This document shows positions 1 to 5,288 of a stretch of DNA of 7,323 nucleotides, one piece after another. A program made the translations under genes and the position numbers. The notes beneath the pieces are model-generated. The model ran no database searches. It worked only from the letters and a program-made list of their open reading frames with translations, and was not told the DNA's origin. The first letter of the stretch is position 1; every line of letters starts with the position of its first letter. Origin of the DNA: an uncultured Verrucomicrobiota bacterium (GTDB taxonomy: Bacteria > Verrucomicrobiota > Kiritimatiellia > RFP12 > UBA1067); the NCBI GenBank assembly GCA_947305825.1, contig CAMZET010000068.1:1-7323 (forward strand), in the 5' to 3' direction.

Positions 1-645
1 GTCTACCTCCGCCGAGTCCGGGCCAAGCTCTTGGCCGCGCGGCAACGCGACGTGCTGGCGGCGGAACGCGCGCGGATCGCCCATGACATCCATGACGATG
101 TCGGCGCACGGCTGACGCGCGTCTCTTACATCACGGAAATGGCCACCGAGAAAGATCCAAGCATAGGCGAGGTGGCCGACGAGGTCCGCGACGTCATACG
201 CGCGCTCGACGAGGTGGTGTGGGCCGTCGAGCCGCGCAACGACACGCTGTCGGCGTTCGCCGACTACCTCTACACCTACGCCGAGCGGTATCTCAACACG
301 ATGCACGTTCGACTGCGGGCGTCGATCCCGTCGGAACTCCCTGCGGCCTCCGTTACCAGCAGGACGCGGCATGCCGTCTTCATGTGCGTCAAGGAGGCGC
401 TCAACAACATCGTCAAGCATGCCGCCGCCACGACGGCGTTCGTGTCGCTGTCCATCCACGGCAACGAGGTGCGCGTGACGGCGGGCGATGACGGCAAGGG
501 CTTCGCGGGGTCGCGCGAGGGCGGCAACGGCCTCGCGAACATGCGGGAGCGCATGGCGGACATCGGCGGAACGTTCGCCGTCGGGCCGCGCGAAGGCGGC
601 GGATGCGAAGTGGTGCTTTCGTTCAAATTGAATGGCAAGCCATGA
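1..645 (+). CDS. Sensor histidine kinase, HisKA_3 family, C-terminal part (5' end outside window)
   Basis: The reading frame is open from base 1, so this is the last 214 residues of a longer protein. A TTG at 31 is a possible but unlikely start. Numbering from base 1, the H-box (residues 22-38, ERARIAHDIHDDVGARL) is of the HisKA_3 type used by NarX/DesK-like kinases, with phospho-accepting His31 (bases 91-93). A conserved stretch at about 71-82 (EVVWAVEPRNDT) follows. The HATPase domain shows the N-box with Asn135-Asn136, the G1 box DDGKGF (163-168) and a G2 region GGNGLANMRERM (174-185). It should autophosphorylate and pass phosphate to the regulator encoded next, whose ATG overlaps this stop (ATGA). 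The basic stretch before the H-box would fit the cytosolic side of a membrane helix. Large beta-propeller sensor kinases of PVC bacteria and Bacteroidetes end this way, but the sensor domain is outside the window, so the signal is unknown. Confidence 0.93.
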   Translation, partial: VYLRRVRAKLLAARQRDVLAAERARIAHDIHDDVGARLTRVSYITEMATEKDPSIGEVADEVRDVIRALDEVVWAVEPRNDTLSAFADYLYTYAERYLNTMHVRLRASIPSELPAASVTSRTRHAVFMCVKEALNNIVKHAAATTAFVSLSIHGNEVRVTAGDDGKGFAGSREGGNGLANMRERMADIGGTFAVGPREGGGCEVVLSFKLNGKP

Positions 646-1286
646 AAGAAAAGAATTCCATCATCAAGGTCGCGCTCGTCGAGGACAACGCCGGCATCCG
701 CAAGTCGCTCGAACGGCTCTTCGCGGAGAAGGACGACATCGAGATGACGCGCATGTTCGGAGACGGCGAGTCCGCGCTCGCGGAACTTGCCGCGCTCGCG
801 CCGGACGTCGTGCTGGTGGACATCAACCTCCCCGGCAAATCCGGTATTGACGTCATCCGCGAGGCGAAGGCGGCGTTGCCGCAGGTGCAGTTCCTGGTGC
901 TGACGGTCTACGACGACCCGGCACGCATCTTCCAGGCGCTGGCGGCTGGCGCGAACGGCTACCTGCTCAAGCGCGCCACGCCGACCGAGCTGCTGGCGGC
1001 CATCCGCGATCTCTACAACGGCGGCTCGCCCATGAGCGGCTCCGTGGCGCGAAAGGTGGTGCAGTCGTTCCACCAGATGGGGACGGCTCCGAACGAGACG
1101 GAGAACCTTTCGCCGCGCGAGAACGAGATCCTGCAGCTGCTGGCCGACGGCTACCTCTACAAGGAAATAGCGGAAAAGCTGTCCATCGGCATCGAGACGG
1201 TGCGCACCTACATCCGCCGCATCTACGACAAGCTGCACGTCCGCACCCGGACCGAGGCCGTCGTCAAGCACCTCACTCGCCGTTGA
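642..1286 (+). CDS. Response regulator, NarL/FixJ family (receiver + LuxR-type HTH)
   Basis: This 214-residue transcription factor has the normal length for its family. The receiver domain spans about residues 7-122: acidic pair Glu14-Asp15, phosphoacceptor Asp60 in LVDINLPGKSG, Thr88 in LVLTVYDD and Lys110 in GYLLKRA. A GerE/LuxR-type helix-turn-helix follows at about 156-211, beginning LSPRENEIL and containing KEIAEKL and ETVRTYIRRIYDKL. I chose ATG 642 because it overlaps the kinase stop as ATGA and begins six residues before the first receiver strand; an in-frame ATG at 603 would add 13 residues that belong to no receiver domain. There is no strong Shine-Dalgarno before 642, so translation is probably coupled to the kinase gene. 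It is expected to be phosphorylated by the kinase and to bind DNA as a dimer. The adjacent glycan enzymes are plausible targets, but no operator was identified. Confidence 0.95.
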   Translation: MKEKNSIIKVALVEDNAGIRKSLERLFAEKDDIEMTRMFGDGESALAELAALAPDVVLVDINLPGKSGIDVIREAKAALPQVQFLVLTVYDDPARIFQALAAGANGYLLKRATPTELLAAIRDLYNGGSPMSGSVARKVVQSFHQMGTAPNETENLSPRENEILQLLADGYLYKEIAEKLSIGIETVRTYIRRIYDKLHVRTRTEAVVKHLTRR

Positions 1287-1332
1287 AAGGAGCTTGCAAT
1301 TCAGCTGACGAGGCAGAGAAAGGTAGAGATCC
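1287..1332 (+). other. Short gap between regulator and GH32 gene
   Basis: These 46 bases separate the regulator from the GH32 gene. I see no convincing terminator hairpin with a T-run and no clear -35/-10 pair. An AAAGGAG at 1286-1292 lies just after the regulator stop, but the only nearby start is a TTG at 1295 leading to a four-codon frame, so it is probably chance. The lack of a terminator fits read-through from the two-component genes, but a separate promoter inside the regulator gene cannot be excluded. Confidence 0.5.
1318..1323 (+). promoter_or_regulatory. Probable ribosome binding site of the GH32 gene
   Basis: GAAAGG lies 9 bases before ATG 1333. An in-frame TAG at 1324-1326 rules out any earlier start for the GH32 gene, so this site and ATG 1333 are well matched. 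Confidence 0.55.
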
Positions 1333-3015
1333 ATGCGCATCGTGCAACGTACAAGGATTGCCATCGTCCTGATCGGAATCGCATACGGCATCCATGCCGC
1401 AGAATTCCAGTTCAACGTGCAACCGGGCGGACGATATCTGGCGGTTCCTGTGGAAAGTGGTGCCCCAAAGATACTGCTGGAGATATTCGAGAACGGAAGG
1501 CGCTTGACGTACGATGCCGTCGAATGGGCCCGCCGCGATCCTACGTGGGTCGGTTCTCTTGACCTCGGCGAAGTCAAGGGCCGAACGCTAAGGTTTCGCT
1601 TCTCGGGGACGGAACTGCCGTCCATCTCCGCACGCGACTTGGTGTTTGCCGACAGACGTTTTCCTGGCGCTAAAGAGCAATATGCCGAATCGTGGCGTCC
1701 GCAGATACACTTCACGCCGCCGACTGGCCGGTTAAACGATCCGAACGGGCTCTCCTATTTCAAAGGCGAGTGGCACATGTTCTACCAGCATAGTCCGTTT
1801 ACGCTCGGAAGAGGCCCAAAGCATTGGGGCCATGCCGTTTCGCAAGATCTGGTCCATTGGCAGGATTTAGGGGATGCGCTTGCGCCAGACGATTCCGGGA
1901 GGATGTTCTCCGGCAGCGCCGTAACGGATTTCGCGGACACGGCTGGCTTTGGCAAGAACGCGCATGTGCTGATCTACACGTGCGCAGGGGATACGTTCGA
2001 TTTGTTCACCCAGCGTATTGCCTGGTCGCATGACGGACGAACCTATACCAAGTGGCCAAAGGCCGTCATAGAGAACCGGCCGGACGCCAATCGCGATCCA
2101 AAGGTTTTCTGGTATGCTCCCGGCAAACATTGGGTCATGCTCGTCTATGGCGAGGTGGCAAAGCTACGCCACGGCATATCGTTCTTCACGTCTCCCGACC
2201 TGAAGAACTGGACGTGGGCAAGTTGTGTGCCGGGAGACTTCTTTGACAGCGGGTGTTATCTATACGAGTGCCCCGACATGTTCGAGATGCCCATCGAGGG
2301 CGAGATGGCAACTCGCTGGGTACTGACGGCGGCGAATCGGCAATACGCAATCGGCACGTTCGACGGGCAGATGTTCGTGCCGGAGGCCGAGAGGCTGGAG
2401 CAGATGCGTCCGGTGGGCAATGTCAGCACCCCCGTCTATGCGTGGCAGACATTCTCGGATGTGCCTGATGGACGGCGCATACAGATTGCATGGAGTAAAT
2501 ACGACCCACTTGCTGGCGGAAACACGGCAACGATGTTCAATCAGGCGATGACCCTGCCTATGGAACTGAAACTGGTTCGAACGGACACAGGCCTGCGATT
2601 GTCGCGTTTCCCTGTGAAAGAACTCGAGTCCCTGCGTAAAGGGCCTCCAATGTCGCTGAAAGATTTCAATGGAGAGCTTGTGGAGATCAAGTTCTCGTGC
2701 GTGCCAGTTGCCGACGCCGTAATAGCGTTAGACCTGCGCGGTATCAAGATTGAATATAGAGCCATCCAACATACGTTATCTGTTAATGGCCAATCGACTG
2801 CATGGAATCTGGACGCGGAAGGACGACTTGGTCTGCACATATTCATTGACCGCGTGGGGCTTGACGTATTCTCGCTGGATGGTTTTCAGTACATTCCCAT
2901 GCCGAACATAAAGCCCAATCCATCAAAGACGCGCCTTTCCTGGAAGGCTAGCGGCATGAAGCAATCAGTACGTGCAGTAATAGAACAGGCCTGGCACCTG
3001 AGGAGCGCCATGTGA
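1333..3015 (+). CDS. Secreted GH32 enzyme (fructanase/levanase/invertase-like) with DUF4980-like N-terminal domain
   Basis: This 560-residue enzyme is expected to hydrolyse beta-fructosyl linkages (sucrose, inulin or levan) by a retaining mechanism. Residues 1-23 form a signal peptide (basic start, hydrophobic core, cleavage near HAA|E). Residues about 24-110 form a small domain like DUF4980, found before GH32 in gut anaerobes. The five-bladed propeller carries all three catalytic residues: nucleophile Asp136 in GRLNDPNGL, transition-state stabiliser Arg254-Asp255 in NRDPKVF, and acid/base Glu312 in YECPDMF. WGHAVSQDLVHW (165-176) and FSGSAV (192-197) are also typical. A C-terminal GH32 beta-sandwich spans about 425-560, including the FIDRVGLDVF strand. 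The start is fixed by the in-frame TAG just upstream. The family fit is strong, but substrate and endo/exo mode cannot be read from sequence alone. GC is much lower than in the neighbouring genes. The stop overlaps the next start as GTGA. Confidence 0.95.
   Translation: MRIVQRTRIAIVLIGIAYGIHAAEFQFNVQPGGRYLAVPVESGAPKILLEIFENGRRLTYDAVEWARRDPTWVGSLDLGEVKGRTLRFRFSGTELPSISARDLVFADRRFPGAKEQYAESWRPQIHFTPPTGRLNDPNGLSYFKGEWHMFYQHSPFTLGRGPKHWGHAVSQDLVHWQDLGDALAPDDSGRMFSGSAVTDFADTAGFGKNAHVLIYTCAGDTFDLFTQRIAWSHDGRTYTKWPKAVIENRPDANRDPKVFWYAPGKHWVMLVYGEVAKLRHGISFFTSPDLKNWTWASCVPGDFFDSGCYLYECPDMFEMPIEGEMATRWVLTAANRQYAIGTFDGQMFVPEAERLEQMRPVGNVSTPVYAWQTFSDVPDGRRIQIAWSKYDPLAGGNTATMFNQAMTLPMELKLVRTDTGLRLSRFPVKELESLRKGPPMSLKDFNGELVEIKFSCVPVADAVIALDLRGIKIEYRAIQHTLSVNGQSTAWNLDAEGRLGLHIFIDRVGLDVFSLDGFQYIPMPNIKPNPSKTRLSWKASGMKQSVRAVIEQAWHLRSAM
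3001..3005 (+). promoter_or_regulatory. Ribosome binding site deciding the GTG 3012 start
   Basis: AGGAG (within TGAGGAG) lies inside the last codons of the GH32 gene, six bases before GTG 3012. This good match and spacing support GTG 3012 over the in-frame ATG at 3024. The ATG at 3010 is the last codon of GH32, in the other frame, and is followed at once by its stop. Confidence 0.75.
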
Positions 3016-5243
3016 AAATCGGCATGATTTTCGCGGCGGCGATTGTGCTGGCGGCTTTGTCCGCGCCATGCGACATCGCATCCGACACGTGGGTGGCGAC
3101 GGACGGGCTTGGCCGTTCGCTCCCCACGGCGGCGGAGGCCGGTCTGCCCAGGACAAACCGTACGGTCGCGGTGTTCTACTTCATCAACCGTCCCACCGAC
3201 GAAAACGTGCCGGGACCGTTCGACGTATCGAAGATCCTGTCGGCGGATCCAGACGCCCTGAAGAAACCGGACTCGCCTCTATGGGGTCCGATGTGCTGCA
3301 ACCACTGGTGGGGCGAACCGCTTTTCGGCTACTACTGCTCGAACGATCCGTTCGTTCTGCGCAAGCATGCGCAGATGCTGGGTGACGCTGGTGTTGACGT
3401 CATCGTGTTCGACGTGAGCAACGGGCCGACGTTCGACGCCTCGTGGCAGGAGATCGTCCGCGTGTTCGCCGACGTGCGCGCGTCCGGCGGGCACACGCCT
3501 CAGATCGCATTTCTGTGTCCGTTCCCCGCGTACCCGCCGTACGGCCTGCGTGGCGGCGAGCTGCGGCATCTGTGGAGAACGCTCTACGAGCCCGGCATCC
3601 ATCCCGAACTCTGGTTCCGATGGAAAGGAAAACCGCTTGTCATCGCCCATCCTGCATACGCCGCCTCGGAGCCGGTGGCGAGCGGCTTCGGCCCGGGCGG
3701 GAAAGGCAAGCTCGTCGCCGAGCGGCTCGCGCCCGGACATGCGCTCGGACAATCGTTCGCCGCCAAGGCGCCGTTCGGGAACATACGCATCAGCACTCCC
3801 ACGTTCGGTTCGCATCCGGATTCCGCGGCGACGATGCGCTTGCGCAAGGACGGTCCGAAAGGCGCGGTTGTGGCGGAGCAACGTTTCACCAACATCGCCG
3901 ACAATGCGTCGCTTGTCATGAAGCTGGCGAACTCGTGTCCGGCGGGGCGTTACTTCATCGAGCTTGCCGAGCCCGCTTCATCCGTTGGCTGGTGGACCTT
4001 GAGAGCCGCAAAGAAAGACCTCGACGGGAAGGCGTACCGGGATTGCGTCCCTTGCGAGGGAACAAGAATGTTCTGCGCCTGGGGCGCGGAGGACGAAGAT
4101 TCCAGGCGGATACGCGAATTCTTCGCGTTTAGACGTCCGCTTGCCGGTTACCGTGGAGAAGACGCGAAGGCGGGCGGATGGCCATGGCTGGAGGTCTATC
4201 CGCAACATGTCTACAGGGGGCTGGACGGGGAGGACGAGATGATGGCCGTCTCTGTGGCGCAGAATGCCAGTCCGGCTGGAAAGTGTGCGATGAGCGCGCC
4301 TGGTGCGATGGGGCGGCGCTGGCATGGCGGCGCAAACGATCCGCGTCTTGCGCAGTTGGCGTTGGGACCGAATTTTCAAGAGCAGTGGGACTTGGCATTG
4401 AAGGCTGCGCCGCCGCTCGTTTTCGTGACGGGATGGAACGAATGGCGCGCGATGCGCCTGCCGGAATGGAACAACTACCGGAATGAAGCGGGCGTGTTCT
4501 GCGACCAGTTCAATCCCGAATTCTCGCGCGACTGCGAACCTGTGAAAGGGTTCTGGGGCGACGCGTACTACTGGCAGCTCGTAGCTAATGTCCGCCGGTA
4601 CAAGGGCGTGCATGAAATACCGCCGACGGTCTCGCGTCCGATCCGCATCGACGGCAACTTCGACGACTGGCGGGACGTGCAGCCTGAGTTCCGCGACACC
4701 GTCGGCGACGAAGTGCGGAGGGATTTCACCGCGCACGGGACGAAGGCCGGACGTTATGTGGACATGTCCGGACGCAACGACATCGTGGCCGCGAAGGTCT
4801 CGCGCAATGGGAACGACATCTGTTTCTATGTGCGGACACGAGAGCCGATGACGGCACCAGGCGGCCAGGACTGGATGAAGCTTTTCATTGACGCAGACCG
4901 TTCCGCCGCCACAGGCTGGCTGGGGTACGATTTCATGGTGGAACGCGCAATGGCTGAGCGAGGCGGACGTCATGTTGGACGAACCGTCTTGCGGATGCAC
5001 GAGCCGGGCAAGCGGACTGGCATGTTCTCATGGTCGGCGCCGTTGGCGGAAGTGTCTGCTGCATGGTCTGGGAAAGAGATGGAGATTGCCGTCCCCGCAT
5101 CGGCGTTCAGGGGGCGGCTGCGTTCGGACGGGTTCGATTTCAAGTGGGAAGACCACTCGCTCCAATCATACGACTGGACGGATTTCACGCTTCATGGCGA
5201 CGCCGCCCCCAACGACCGCTACAACTTCCGCGTTCTATTTTGA
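3012..5243 (+). CDS. Secreted GH71/GH99-like glycoside hydrolase-type protein with barrel insertion and CBM9-like C-terminus
   Basis: This 743-residue exported protein starts on GTG (Shine-Dalgarno at 3001-3005); an in-frame ATG at 3024 is the alternative. Residues 1-24 form a signal peptide (cleavage near IAS|D). The first barrel half is about 48-216: TVAVFYFINR, HWWGEPLFGYY, DAGVDVIVFDVSNG with Asp134, and KGKPLVIAHPAY. Residues about 217-365 look like a separate beta-rich domain placed within the barrel. The barrel resumes with IREFFAFRRP (367-376), WLEVYPQHVYRG, SVAQN and FVTGWNEW (471-478, Glu477); strands ending in WNEW are characteristic of GH71/GH99/WbsX-like proteins. A CBM9-like domain begins near 543 (RIDGNFDDWRDV) and runs to the end, with the typical WMKLFIDADR strand. 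It probably binds and may cut a glycan outside the cytoplasm. I cannot confirm the catalytic pair, so activity and substrate are open. It may be coupled to GH32 through the GTGA overlap. Confidence 0.8.
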   Translation: MKIGMIFAAAIVLAALSAPCDIASDTWVATDGLGRSLPTAAEAGLPRTNRTVAVFYFINRPTDENVPGPFDVSKILSADPDALKKPDSPLWGPMCCNHWWGEPLFGYYCSNDPFVLRKHAQMLGDAGVDVIVFDVSNGPTFDASWQEIVRVFADVRASGGHTPQIAFLCPFPAYPPYGLRGGELRHLWRTLYEPGIHPELWFRWKGKPLVIAHPAYAASEPVASGFGPGGKGKLVAERLAPGHALGQSFAAKAPFGNIRISTPTFGSHPDSAATMRLRKDGPKGAVVAEQRFTNIADNASLVMKLANSCPAGRYFIELAEPASSVGWWTLRAAKKDLDGKAYRDCVPCEGTRMFCAWGAEDEDSRRIREFFAFRRPLAGYRGEDAKAGGWPWLEVYPQHVYRGLDGEDEMMAVSVAQNASPAGKCAMSAPGAMGRRWHGGANDPRLAQLALGPNFQEQWDLALKAAPPLVFVTGWNEWRAMRLPEWNNYRNEAGVFCDQFNPEFSRDCEPVKGFWGDAYYWQLVANVRRYKGVHEIPPTVSRPIRIDGNFDDWRDVQPEFRDTVGDEVRRDFTAHGTKAGRYVDMSGRNDIVAAKVSRNGNDICFYVRTREPMTAPGGQDWMKLFIDADRSAATGWLGYDFMVERAMAERGGRHVGRTVLRMHEPGKRTGMFSWSAPLAEVSAAWSGKEMEIAVPASAFRGRLRSDGFDFKWEDHSLQSYDWTDFTLHGDAAPNDRYNFRVLF

Positions 5244-5288
5244 GGCAGTTGCAGAACTTTAAAAACAACCAGAAAAAGGAAGAATTCC
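5244..5288 (+). other. Short gap before the double serine hydrolase gene
   Basis: These 45 AT-rich bases hold a ribosome binding site but no terminator hairpin; GTTG and CAAC around an A/T-rich stretch could pair over only four bases. No clear promoter was recognised. Co-transcription with the GH99-like gene is the simplest reading. Confidence 0.45.
5276..5280 (+). promoter_or_regulatory. Ribosome binding site of the serine hydrolase gene
   Basis: AAGGA, within AAAAAGGAAG, lies 8 bases before ATG 5289 and supports that start over the in-frame ATG at 5310. Confidence 0.7.

Noticed and set aside
31..33. TTG at 31 as start of the kinase gene.
   Set aside because: The frame is open to base 1 and the H-box is only 11 residues after this codon; the gene almost certainly continues upstream.
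603..641. Earlier ATG at 603 as start of the response regulator.
   Set aside because: It would add 13 residues not seen in receiver domains and deepen the overlap with the kinase; ATG 642 gives the standard ATGA overlap and normal length.
651..661. AAGAATTCCAT occurs at 651-661 and again at 5280-5290.
   Set aside because: Eleven bases with no extension; one copy is coding and the other straddles a start codon, so chance or simple start-region bias is enough.
1286..1309. AAAGGAG followed by TTG and a four-codon frame as a possible leader peptide.
   Set aside because: It is too short, uses a weak start and shows no attenuator-like hairpins; the true gene start has its own binding site.
276..1715. 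A 479-codon open frame on the minus strand crossing the kinase, regulator and GH32 start.
   Set aside because: It spans three well-supported + strand genes and shows no family motif; it is an antisense shadow.
3978..5000. A 340-codon minus-strand open frame opposite the GH99-like gene.
   Set aside because: It has low-complexity arginine/histidine-rich composition, no motifs, and the + strand gene is well supported.
643..5243. All four visible stop codons are TGA, raising the thought of TGA recoding.
   Set aside because: Stops lie exactly at domain ends and overlap the next starts in different frames; TGA preference is normal for GC-rich genomes.
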